Positions 46,693 through 56,358 of a stretch of 64,000 bases of DNA are shown piece after piece (the stretch's first letter is position 1; the number at the start of each line of letters is the position of its first letter). The translations under genes and the position numbers were made by a program. The notes under the pieces were generated by a model. It saw only the letters and a program-made list of their open reading frames with translations, did not search any database and was not told the origin of the DNA. The stretch is from Agrypnia vestita. Taxonomy: Eukaryota; Arthropoda; Insecta; Trichoptera; Phryganeidae. The DNA is taken from contig JADDOH010000524.1 of NCBI GenBank assembly GCA_016648135.1, positions 372,001 to 436,000 of the forward strand. The letters run 5' to 3'.

Positions 46693-47230
46693 TGAAGACT
46701 ACAAAGTGTACACTACAATTGTAGTAAAAAGTACTTGAAGTAAAGTAATTGTAGTACTACGAAATGAAGTGAAGTAATGAATTGATTGTAATATTAATGA
46801 AGTGAAGTAATGAAATAAGTAATTGTACTACAGAATTGTAGTACTAGTGAAGTAAATATTTTTTTCCAAATAAAAATTTGGCGAGCTAAAAAAAAGGTCA
46901 ACGAGAAAAATATTTAAGATAAATGACGATATTTTCTCCAAAGTAACATTTGGCGACCTAAAAAAAAAAAAAGGTCGTTAGCCAGATTTCTTCATAAAAA
47001 TGCACTATTTAAAGTATGTTTCTTATACTTTCGATAACTTTGAAGTGTATGTACTTTGTAGAGTTCGCTTTGAAATGAAGTGTACTATTTGAAGTTTATA
47101 CTTTCAATAACTTTGGTGTTTGTAGTTTATAGTTTGTAGTGTGCACTACACTTCAAAACGTGCGAAGTGTGCACTTCAATGTAATGTAGTACTACATTGT
47201 AGTAGTGAGTACAGAGCGGACCCATCACTA
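46693..47230. mobile_element. hAT-like non-autonomous element with AAGTA/GTAC subterminal repeats
   Basis: The right end reads ...GAGCGGACCCATCACTA (reverse TAGTGATGGG), a hAT-type terminus. Inside it are many copies of GAAGTAAAGTA, GTAGTACTAC and AAGTGTAC-like words on both strands, a known habit of hAT subterminal regions. Two AAATTTGGCGAGCTAAAAAAAA / CATTTGGCGACCTAAAAAAA blocks repeat internally. The left terminus is not clear and no transposase is present. Confidence 0.55.
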
Positions 47231-47234
47231 GTGT

Positions 47235-47780
47235 AAATGGTTATAGATGATATTCGTCAATTGCTTTTCGGATTAACTTGTTGTTCTTAGATATATTATC
47301 TCAGGAAAAAATCAGCAATGCAAAAAGATTTGGCCAATAATTAACCCGTTCCCCGATTCAGCACATAAATAATCCAAACAGAAGTCTACGACGACGGGAT
47401 TTATTTTTATTTTTTCTCACGGACGTGATTTAACGCCGTCGGAAACGTTTACCGTGTTTCGGCCGAAATGTCGAAATCATCCATCTTGTCAAATGAGAAG
47501 TGAATGTTGATTGATACGGCAATATCTTCGTGTGGCCACTCGTCCATCTTTTTGGTCCCGCGCTTACATTTCTTCACAGACAAATTATAATAAAGAAAGT
47601 ACCTATGTACGATGTGCTTCGAATTAATGTACCTACCTGAATATTAAATGCAACAATTTGAAATTTGGCGGGAACACAAAAAGTCGGTTCGTATGTTTGC
47701 CGCTTGGCGGCACCCACGCCTTCAGTTATGTTTACAGTAGTCACGTGCGGTGTTTTTGTCATCGAAGCTACGTTATATTC
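47235..47780. other. Unique-looking DNA, nothing recognised
   Basis: No gene. The two antiparallel open frames at 47574-47993 and 47665-47937 owe their length to the foldback below. Confidence 0.4.
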
Positions 47781-47784
47781 AGTT

Positions 47785-47925
47785 ACAGTAGCCGGCAAAC
47801 ATCTTGAAATTTTGCGGCGTAGTGGGGGAAATTTGCGCATGTACCATTCCACCAACGAGACCGAAATTTTGCCTTCTGCGCATTCCCCCACTACGCCAAA
47901 AAATTTCAAGATTGCCGTCAACTGT
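47785..47925. repeat. Foldback with 49-55-bp arms
   Basis: The left arm 47785-47839 (ACAGTAGCCGGCAA, TCTTGAAATTTTGCGGCGTA, GTGGGGGAA) is the reverse complement of 47877-47925 (CCCCCACTACGCCAAAAAAT, TTCAAGATTGCCG) with a few mismatches. The 37-bp loop is CATGTACCATTCC-like. It is probably a small MITE or an inverted duplication. Confidence 0.75.
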
Positions 47926-48199
47926 AGTACTGTTTGATTAATTTTTGAACTCGGCTTTTCGCATAAGCGCATGATGTCGGACGTTGAATTCAACTTATGA
48001 ACAAGCCCTTGGAACGTATTATTTTTATATATTTCTATAAAATTTACTGAAAATATGCAAACATGTATTCATATATTTTCACTACATATTATCGTCTGTA
48101 AAATAAACGGAATTAATTCGTTGCTGCGAGATGAAACATGATTGAAACTTAGATATCGCTTAGAATATTCTAAAGAATAAAAATCTCGCACTTTTTGCT

Positions 48200-48383
48200 A
48201 AAAAAAACATTGATGCGAACACGGAATGCGTGTTGCATCAATATTCTTACTATTCTTAAAATAAGCTTAACGCTTGTGCCATGAGAATAGGACTAACTTG
48301 ATGGTGTCCTGGAATAGGGCTCGAACCACCGACCATCAGATGACTAGGCGAGCGTCATGACCTTTACACCAACAAGCTACTCT
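48200..48383 (-). mobile_element. tRNA-derived SINE, family B, copy 3
   Basis: It has the same layout as 24604-24905: A-run (48200 on plus), GCGAACACGGAATGCG hairpin, CTATTCTTAAAATAAGCTTA and the head at the right with CACCAACAAGCTACTC. Box B is preserved only in part (GGCTCGAACCACC). Confidence 0.75.
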
Positions 48384-48394
48384 CGTTGATAAAA

Positions 48395-48680
48395 CGAAAA
48401 AAGAGTCGCTCGGATGGCGAATGAATGAAGCAGAAATGTAAGAAAAATGACGCAAAGTGTTAACGGCACCAGAAAGAGAGGACGACCGCGGGAGACGTGG
48501 CATGACCAGATTAACGAGATACTGGAGGATGGTCATGTTAGGAGCCTCAATAATCGTCGAGTTTGAATGCGAAGATGTACGAATGTGGACGAGGCGAGAG
48601 TTGTGTGTCAGGACAGAGAAGTGTGGCACTCCATCTTCTCTGTCTGCCCTCGCGGGGCGTGACGGTAGGTAGGTAAGTAA
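48395..48680 (+). pseudogene. LINE 3' end, LNNRR family, copy 1
   Basis: The plus strand reads GTRKRGRPRETWHDQINEIL, EDGHVRSLNNRRV, MRRCTNVDEARVVCQDREVW and HSIFSVCPRGA. This is a LINE RT tail with internal stops. The 3' end runs into GGTAGGTAGGTAAG. The copy at 54005-54370 (minus) is the same family. Confidence 0.8.
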
Positions 48681-48814
48681 ACAAAGCTATTATTTTGAGT
48701 ATATTCTGTCGGAATAATCCAAGAATATGGTATGGTTTCACTATATAATTTAATGTCCTGTTAATTTAATCTAACTAAAATAATCGTAATCTAAATTAAG
48801 CAAACCAAACTTAA

Positions 48815-48855
48815 TAACCTAACCAAACCAAACCCAATAACCTAACCTAACCTAT
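48815..48855. repeat. Short (CCTAA)-like run
   Basis: AATAACCTAACCAAACCAAA, then CCCAATAACCTAACCTAACC, is two to three perfect units of the insect telomere repeat (TTAGG) within related words. It is too short to be a telomere. Confidence 0.6.
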
Positions 48856-48859
48856 ACCA

Positions 48860-49500
48860 AAATATTGCCTATGAAATGTCAAAATATGCAGTGCATTTTT
48901 CGAAACTTTAAAGTGTAATATCTTATTTAATACTTACTTATTAAACGTAAATTATCTTTCATTTTGTTATTAGCACATTCAATAATATAGTGAAATAATC
49001 ATTTTCGTTGTATATGCAATGGATTTAGCCATTCTGTCTGCCACTAGCCCCAGCTGGACTAGAACCACAAAACCGGCCCCGCGCCTGCATGTGTGAGAGT
49101 CCAGTACAGAATTCGTCATTTCCAATGTTGTCTATTAATTTTATTGACTCACTTAACGATGTTCTAACGAAACCGTTATCGGCGGCATAAACGGTCTTAT
49201 TGCTTCATTATATTACGGCGATCTCTTTAAAAATTGACATAAGCATTAATCAAGCGGATTTATTTTAATAGTCTTTAGTTTTCCTGTCCCATTAAAGGTA
49301 CGCTGTGTGTAAGAGCGCTATAAAGGGGGCGATTAGTGGACGCGTAAAATAATCAAGTTAACCGATTCATATTTTAAATTTTACCCTAACACGATGGTAC
49401 ACGCATCATTATCAAGATTGTTGAAGAGTCCACACGTTGGGCATATTTAACTGTAAATAGTTGCGGATATTTTACACGAATCGTATGTTTTTCCGGGAAA
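48860..49500. other. Unique-looking DNA, nothing recognised
   Basis: No supported feature. Confidence 0.4.
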
Positions 49501-49502
49501 CG

Positions 49503-49549
49503 ATTCTCGACGTTTCGTTGAATGCTTATTCTACGTCATCAGGAGGACG
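49503..49549 (-). ncRNA. Hammerhead ribozyme-like motif, short stem I
   Basis: On minus, stem I is CTC/GAG (3 bp) and the core is CTGATGA (49536-49542). Stem II is GTAGAAT/ATTCAAC with one A-A mismatch and loop AAGC. GAAA is at 49513-49516, ACGT is self-complementary (49510-49513) and C is the cleavage-site base (49509). The core is intact but stem I is weak. Confidence 0.45.
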
Positions 49550-49596
49550 ACCATTACCCGCGGAGGTAGAGGGCGGACTGATTACTGAGAATGTTC

Positions 49597-49790
49597 TTAG
49601 GTTTTCACGGCCACTCTTCTTTATGACCCATAATAATTAACACCTCTAACCCCCCCTCCCTTCACCCGCCCACACCATAACACATTTGCATTGTTTAGCT
49701 TTTTTAATTTTTAGTACACCAATAATCCTGAAGAAGAGAACATTGTTCTCGAAACGTGTAGATTGTTAAATCTAATAAAGTGGTGAAAAC
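49597..49790 (+). mobile_element. Hammerhead-type repeat carrying the best motif
   Basis: It starts GTTCTTAGGTTTTCACGGCC, the same border as 16230-16262 (reverse) and 9325. A C-rich stretch follows, then the ribozyme-like motif at 49721-49767 and AATCTAATAAAGTGGTGAAA. It is non-coding and faces the minus-strand motif at 49503-49549. Confidence 0.55.
49720..49768 (+). ncRNA. Hammerhead ribozyme-like motif, best fold in the window
   Basis: Stem I is AATAATC (49721-49727) with GATTGTT (49761-49767), 7 pairs including one G-U. The core is CTGAAGA (49728-49734). A precedes stem II GAGAAC/GTTCTC (49736-49741 with 49745-49750), 6 perfect pairs with loop ATT. GAA is at 49751-49753. Stem III is ACG/TGT (49754-49759) with one G-U and no loop, and the cleavage-site base is A (49760). 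Every conserved position of the hammerhead core is present. Two copies would have to pair through stem III for a stable fold, as known for Penelope-type hammerheads. Confidence 0.65.
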
Positions 49791-50367
49791 AAAGTGATTT
49801 GTTCAGAATATTTTGAGAATATTATTAATTAATAATGTCTCTGTGACATAAATCCAGCACTGTTCTGAAAGATTTGAACAAACTCAAAATATTCTGAATT
49901 GTAAATACTGGTAAAAAAAGGAATTTAACAAAAATTGGAAATAATATTTCCTGGCGTATCCTAGTGTAATGCAAGTAATTCGGATGAATTTCATTACACA
50001 ATAAAGTATATTGCTCTCAAAATTCCGTAAAATCAACTGTAGATTTTCTTATTAGCGACATCTGTGGGGATTTAGGGGAATGAAAATGGCTTTGTACAGG
50101 CCGCATGGAAAGGCAGTTACAACTCGTATGTGAAAGCTTTCCACGCAATTTGAACATATATACAACTTCCAAAAAATGAATAAGCATGGTATATTCTATC
50201 ATGGGTGGAAATGGTGTATGTTACATTGTGTAAAGTGATCACTTAAGCCAACCATAAGATGGGTCATAAGTCCTATATACACCCAAATAACTTCTATACC
50301 TACTTTCCCATAAGAAATACAGTTTCGTCTCTGTGAGATATCTATAATATACGTTAAAGTGATTTGT
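49791..50367. mobile_element. Composite repeat insertion (R3 plus MITE) with 12-bp direct flanks
   Basis: AAAGTGATTTGT stands at 49791-49802 and again at 50356-50367. Between them lie R3 (reverse strand, 49830-49905), other sequence and the right two thirds of the 45190-45510 MITE (TTCCACGCAATTTGAACATA ... ATATCTATAATATACGTT). The insertion interrupts the tail of the hammerhead-type repeat (…GTGAAAACAAAGTGATTTG/TGTTTTACTTTAATAAAC). Confidence 0.6.
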
Positions 50368-50369
50368 GT

Positions 50370-51200
50370 TTTACTTTAATAAACACCAAAACCTGAAAAA
50401 AAATATTTGAAATATTATGGTTCGTAAATAATAGTGATAGTAAGCAGGTAGTAGATAGACTAGGTCAAAATATTGCAACATTATTTTACAGTTTTTCGTT
50501 TAAAAAATCAATTAATATCAATATCAGTATTCAGACCATGTATGCTCGTAATTACCAAATTTTAAATACTCTGGGTACACGCTCTATTGATATCGAGCCA
50601 GCGCTAATTACGTCTGTATGCAAATCAATATTTTATGTTGTCTGTTTATTATGTCCATTTCAGGCTCACGATATCACACACGAAACAACACACAAGACCA
50701 GATATACCGATCACGTTCTACAAACCCAGACATTAATCACTGCCGCAATTATTTCACAAAATTCAATTGAAACGAATCCTTTTTTCTAATCATCGCCTTG
50801 CTCTCGGAAAAAAAAGTCAGAATTAGAGAACATTTTAATGTGTAAATTTAATGGATAAATGTCTCGTATCCGCGCGAATGTAAAAAATGTAATCGCTCCC
50901 AAAATTAAGTACCCAGTACACACGAAACAATGTTATTGTGAGCATTTCCTTAAAGCATTTTTTCGTCTACTTGAAAATTTACGGTACTGCTTTGGAAGTA
51001 GGCGGTACTCTGCTTGTATACAAGTGTGTTCTGCATAAAGATAAGTCCGCTTTTCGTATATGCAAATATAAGTAACCGCATTTATCAATATACTTTTTAC
51101 TCTTCTTTTTTGAATTAAGAAAAACTATTGTATCTCTCCTCTCCGCAAACCATCTCTTACCGTATGGAATGAACATAATGCTAAGAGGCGAAAACACTGA
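50370..51200. other. AT-rich DNA, nothing recognised
   Basis: No supported feature. The frame 50538-50789 is unassigned. Confidence 0.4.
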
Positions 51201-51204
51201 AAAT

Positions 51205-51612
51205 AAATTAAGGATTTATAAATTATTTTAGTTTATTCACACAGTCACTGAACACGAATTAAAAGTCTCAAAATTACACTATTTCGCAATTTATCACTCA
51301 TCTATGAACACTTTACTATCGCTTGTTAATGCTTTCAATTGAATGCGTTCAACTATCGCATATAAGTAGGTTCTTCGCATAATATTTCGCTCAATTGTCC
51401 ACTACTGGCCTCACTGCGGCTTACCACTCCGACGCCAACGTCACACTGGTAAAAACTTTAAAACAAACATCCCTCGCCGGGACACGGCTTCATTTTTATA
51501 GGAAAAACGTTGACTTTATGTTTATGTTTCCGTCACTTCATGACTATTCTAGACGTTCCTAGAATATTGTAGCTAATTCCAGAGTATTGTAGTATGTCTT
51601 TACCTTACCTTT
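51205..51612 (-). mobile_element. Possible solo LTR
   Basis: On minus, TATAAAAATG (51491-51500 on plus) precedes a GC-richer transcribed-looking stretch. GTGTGAATAAACTAAA follows (poly(A) signal, TTTATT on plus at 51232-51237), about 260 bp downstream. The order fits an LTR, as at 2860-3560. No partner LTR, primer site or clear ends were found. Confidence 0.3.
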
Positions 51613-51615
51613 ACC

Positions 51616-51790
51616 TTTTTTTTTTTAACGCTTCAACAGGCCAAGAAGCCCAATTACAGAAGCGAAACACATCACAAAATACCCAGGCTTGAGTAAATCA
51701 CATAGATTAATTGTGACCTAACCGGGAATCGAACCCAGAACCCTCAGTGTGAGAAGCCAGTGTCATACCCACTGGACTACGAGGGCCGCC
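51616..51790 (-). mobile_element. tRNA-derived SINE, family A, copy 3
   Basis: On minus it reads GGCGGCCCTCGTAGTCCAGT, GGGTATGACACTGGC, then GGGTTCTGGGTTCGATTCCC (box B), TAATCTATGTG and CCTGGGTATTTTGTGATGTG, and it ends in poly(A) (T-run 51616-51626 on plus). It is the best preserved of the three copies. Confidence 0.85.
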
Positions 51791-52041
51791 AGTCTCAGAA
51801 TGTCATAGAATATACGAGAAATTAAGTATACCTATCATTGGAATGGAAACTAAAATGATAAATCATTATGAAAAACAATTAAAATGGATATCAACGGAAA
51901 TATAAACTCTTTGAAGGTAGTGATAGAATAATATATTACTATATAATATTATATCTACTTATATATTATTCACTCAAAATTGAGATGAGCTAGAAGAATG
52001 GGTGATAAATGTAAAATAATATAATACTGAATATATTATTT

Positions 52042-52086
52042 AAAACCTACCAGTTTCAAAAATACATGTGATCCTTTATCAGGGAA
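52042..52086 (-). ncRNA. Degenerate hammerhead-like motif
   Basis: On minus, CTGATAA (52076-52082, one core change), GAAA, ACTGGT, A and GGTTTT follow in the right order. Stem II does not pair convincingly. Confidence 0.25.
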
Positions 52087-52930
52087 ATATAAAAATGCCA
52101 ATCAAAACATTAATCATTAATATTAATTGAAAATCTAACAAACAATTTTTTATAAATATATTAAATTTTTATACCCTCTGGTAAAAATAAGTTTTTAAAT
52201 TATACTTTAAATATTTTTACATGATTCACTTATATGTACATGTCTTATTTAAAATGTATAATATATCTGTTGATAGACAAATAAGTATAGATACAATAAT
52301 AGAAAAGATAATTAAAATTAACGGAGATAGTAGAAACAAAAAAAAAACAAAATATTTAAGCCATGCTTAAGTCATCTAATGTTGAAGAATCGCTCTCCGA
52401 ACTAGCTAACTTACTCTGGTTAAAATAATGATTTGAACACCTCTGGTTCACGTATAAATCACACAGATAACCAGAAATAAGATCGGTCCTCACGACCAAC
52501 CCATAAATTGTGCCCACTTTCCCATTGACCAACTCAAAATAATTAATTGATTTATTTGAACAATGTGTGGTAATCAAATTAAAAGTCTCGTCCAATTAAT
52601 AGATCGTTCGGGAAAGGCCGGCGTCGTCGAGAGATGCTGTCAGCAATGGCGTCCTAACGAGGACTCACATCTTCAAATCTGCAAAAAGAGGTCTGCTAAT
52701 GGATACTGATATCGCATTTAATATTTTCAAATTCTCAGGCGTTAACTAGAACATTACCACAAACGTCGGTCATTGCTAAAAATCTTCTGTTAAAAGGATA
52801 GGTAAAAATCTTTACAAAAATTGCACTCAATATGTTTGTCTTTTTATTTTATTATTTTTAATGAGACAACAAAATACTGGATACAAAATACATAGAAAAA
52901 TGTATTTTTGTTTTTAAATCAGCCCAATAT

Positions 52931-53115
52931 CTCAATTAGAATTATCTTCGGCCTGCTCTAGTAACATGCCTATGCATATTTAGTGTATCAATACAGTATG
53001 ATACAAAATAAATAATAAAATACAATATTTTTTAAAACTCAGGCCTCTATCTCAATTAGTATCTTCGGCCTGCTCTAACAACATGCCTATGTATATTTAG
53101 TGTATCAATACAGTG
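52931..53115. repeat. Repeat R2, tandem pair, about 117-bp period
   Basis: ATCTCAATTAG, ATCTTCGGCCTGCTCTA, AACATGCCTATG and ATATTTAGTGTATCAATACA occur twice. A third copy is at 33285. Confidence 0.75.
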
Positions 53116-53119
53116 TAAG

Positions 53120-53470
53120 AATATGTAAAATAATTGATTTATTTACATTTTATTTATATATAGATAATTTTTTCATTTTATGAATTTGTACCCAGTATGT
53201 TACATGACACCTCAAAATGACATTAATACGCAACCAATTTAGATGAGAAACCCATTCTCATCTTTAAATTGGGGAGCATTATCATTGTAATATTGTATTA
53301 CTTATTACAGAGCATTGTCACATATCAAACCAAAAATTAAGACTGAATAAAGTTGGCAACACTCACAAATGCTTACATACGGCTTTAAAATCTTACCGCT
53401 ATTGATTTTCTCAAGTGATTTCTTAAATTTGATTCAAATCTTGAAAAGGCATTAATAAATTAGTTCTGGA
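53120..53470. other. AT-rich DNA, nothing recognised
   Basis: No supported feature. Confidence 0.4.
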
Positions 53471-53499
53471 ATGTCCTTTTTGTCCTTAGCGAGATAAGC

Positions 53500-53790
53500 T
53501 GGTCATGTTAACTATAATCTGAAGATTTTGTTGGTTGGGTCATACGGAGAGAATGTTCGAACTACTGAAGTTATTGCTGGATACAAGACTAAAATGACGC
53601 AGGAGCTTGGAAAGGCCTAAAGCTTATGTTGAGCCTCTGCTAATGTATTATAATACATCCTTCTTAAAAATTCAGAACTGGATACAAATGTCTCGTAATA
53701 GGGACCAATGTAGAAAAATTCTTGAGAAGGATCCACCAGACGTAGAGTCAATAGGAATGATTATGATAATTATTAAATTTACATGATAAG
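53500..53790 (+). pseudogene. LINE 3' end, strongly decayed
   Basis: The plus strand gives RFCWLGHTERMFELLK and, in another frame, KIQNWIQMSRNRDQCRKILE followed by KDPPDVESIG. These match the WLGHVERM and NW...DR..WRK.LE blocks of LINE tails. Stops and shifts separate them. Confidence 0.55.
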
Positions 53791-54004
53791 ATATTACTCA
53801 CCTCTATTATGACAGTAGATCAATTAAAAATATGAAAGTTACAGCAAGAGAAACAAAAATTATATTTTTTCAATTTACGTACTATATATTACACAGGGAT
53901 AAGTTCGGAATACTGACGAGAGAAAAATTGAAGCCTTTCAATTGTAATATATATTGGCATATTATATAATAGATCCTGTAGATAACACAATTCAAAACTA
54001 ACTG

Positions 54005-54370
54005 ACCATCACGCCGATTCCCTGCAGAGGTAGGCAGAGAAGATAGAACGCCATATTCCTCTGTCTTGGCACACTACTTTTGCTTCGGCTACATTCGTAC
54101 ATCTTCTCACGCATGCTCTACGGTTGTTGAGGCTTTTAACAGGGCCATCCTCTAATACTCGTAGAATCTGATCATGCCAGGTCTTTCGCGGACGCCCTCT
54201 ATTCCTGTTACCTTCAATACTGGCACTATATATTTTCTTAACCATCCTTTCCTCGCTCATATATTCTACATGGCCAAACCATCTCAGCACTCCTTTCTTT
54301 ATTCTATCTACCAAACTACAGCCAGCATCACTTCTAATTTATTCATTCCTCACTCTATCGACCAAAGATC
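54005..54370 (-). pseudogene. LINE 3' end, LNNRR family, copy 2
   Basis: On minus, DRVRNE is followed by a stop and then IRSDAGCSLVDRIKKGVLRW, FGHVEYMSEERMVKKIYSAS, GNRNRGRPRKTWHDQILRVL, SLNNRRACVRRCTNVAEAK and VVCQDRGIWRSIFSAYLC. The last 101 codons (54314-54009) are open. It is a 5'-truncated RT tail of the same family as 48395-48680. Confidence 0.85.
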
Positions 54371-54374
54371 CACG

Positions 54375-54825
54375 AATGCAAAAATCCAATAACGACTCTC
54401 TGTTAACGGAATTGTATGAAAGATTTTTACAATCTTTCTACCACAATATGATGGCGTAGAAAAGAAAGAAAGTCTCGTAGACCAAGGAAATTTTGCAGGG
54501 CGTAAGATGAGGTTTAAGAAGTTCTGAAAGAATATCGCAACGTTGGGTGGATTGCATCTGCCTAGAGAAACCACGGAATTAGCTGTGAAGACAATGCTGG
54601 TCCGAGATGTGTCGTGGTATCATACTAGCCGCATTTCATCATATTTAGACTATGTATCATTGTCCCATGAAAAAATTCAGGCAAGGACCACCAGAATTCA
54701 TGTTGTAAGCTCATTGTAATTGCATATATTTTTATTTATAGCGTATGCATCATGACTGGACATATTTACCTATCAATTTCAAAAAACAAATTTTCACCCC
54801 ATAGAGTTCGTTAGTTTTTACTTCC
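54375..54825. other. Possible further LINE debris
   Basis: A sense stretch around 54455-54570 has RKERKSRRPRKF-like words, but the match is too short to call. Confidence 0.25.
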
Positions 54826-55135
54826 TTTCTTTTAACTCGTGGCGTGTTTGCTTGACGAAAAAACTTTGGATCGATTTTTAAACCTTTTCCCGTGATCCAA
54901 TCGAGCTGAAACTTTGCAAGCAGACTCGTGGCGTCGATCAAGAAGATCTATCAAATTTTCGTTAAAAAATAATAATAATAGTATAATTTTGGATTTTTTA
55001 AATTTTTAATGGTTTTTTCATAAAAGTTGTATATGGAGATTCCAGCGCATAAGGTAGACACGAAACCCGAAAATGAGAAAGGGAGTATTGTAAAAACTTC
55101 GTTTTTATGGGTTACTTTTTTTTATAAATTAATTT
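54826..55135 (-). repeat. Dispersed repeat R4, copy 2
   Basis: Inverted counterpart of 40665-41195. It contains ACTCGTGGCG, CTTTGGATCGATTTTT, CCCGTGATCCAATCGAGCTG, GATCAAGAAGATCTATCAAA and GAGAAAGGGAGTATTGTAAA. Confidence 0.6.
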
Positions 55136-55139
55136 ACTT

Positions 55140-56355
55140 CGGTTCTTTGCGACATCGTTTCGTAATAATACTATTCTTACTTCATCAAAATCAATTAACA
55201 GTAAATGTAAATAAACTTCCAAACAGACATTAATATTTTACGAGAATCGGTTTATAAATCTTCGTCGAACATTGGTTCTATCCGTACAGCATTTACTTAA
55301 GTACGACAACAATCGTGACACTGCGGCTAATCATAAAATGTGTAAAAAAATTAATATAGACTTAGAACCACAGACCATCAAAATATGTATACATGAACTA
55401 GCATAAATTTCTTGGTAAAAAAAGTCTGGTTCTACAGTTGGTTCCAACACGTTTTACTTTTCTAAAAAATTACCACGTGCTTATAAATTCTTGTAACAAA
55501 CAGACCGTCAACAGATCATTAATGACCCTGATAGATGGTCCAAGAGTGACATTAGATTACAAAGTATGAATATTTTGTGAATATTTTGAATTTGATAGAA
55601 TTACACAATACATTTTTTGGATACATGATAAGTGGTAAATCATGACGTAATCATAAAATAAATTGTAAATAATATGAAGAAAAAAAATGTCGCAAATCAA
55701 TAAATACAGTTAAGGAATAAATTCTTGATTTACTAGTTTTTACAAAATACACATTTAAAAATAAATAATAAATAAATTTAATTTAATTAATAAAAATTAA
55801 ATTAGTTTAAACCACTTTTGTATTGAAAATATCAACATGTTTCAGAGCCCATGGCCCTTTCGTCAGGATACAAATGTACGCAAAATTATTTTTCTGTTTT
55901 TGGAGAAGAAAATAAATTAATTATAAAAAATATAGAAACAATTATGAAAAAGTCACTATAAATACTCTTAAAAAGTATGTATTTAGTCAAAGACCACAAT
56001 CACGCTTTTGGTCAAAGATCAAAATAAATATAAGTAGATTTATACAAATAATATTTTAATCAATATTTAAAAAAAATGTTTCATTGAAGAGGAAATCATC
56101 ATAATATATCAAAAACATGCACCTCTTACGTGCCATACCTCGTATCATTCACCAAAATGATTACAAATAATTCGCGACTGTTTATTAATGTTTTAAAGTT
56201 TTTAAGATGTGTGTTTGATATGTTATGTGATGTATTATTTATTTATTTTATTTTTCTGTTAATATTTAATTTTTCGTCATGTTATTTCTTTGTATGTACT
56301 TAGATAGCTACGCCCTTTTTTTACGAAGCTCAAATCAGGGTATATATCTATACTA
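55140..56355. other. AT-rich DNA
   Basis: Besides the motif below, 55305-55355 (CGTGACACTGCGGCTAATCA...) recurs at 58688-58730, and 55990-56060 is the reverse complement of sequence beside the motif at 61085. No gene. Confidence 0.45.
55829..55872 (-). ncRNA. Hammerhead ribozyme-like motif, complete fold
   Basis: On minus, stem I is TATC (55867-55870) with GATA (55830-55833) and the core is CTGACGA (55860-55866; the seventh core base is variable in hammerheads). Stem II is AGGGCC/GGCTCT, 6 pairs with one G-U. GAAA is at 55840-55843, ACATGT is self-complementary (55835-55840), and U is the cleavage-site base (55834). Relative to 31914-31958, stem II has changed but still pairs. Confidence 0.6.
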
Positions 56356-56358
56356 ATA

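Noticed and set aside
47574..47993. 139-codon minus-strand frame
   Set aside because: It spans the foldback at 47785-47925, with an opposing open frame on plus; no domain is seen.
48815..48855. Telomere or subtelomere
   Set aside because: Only two or three perfect CCTAA units, embedded in ordinary repeats.
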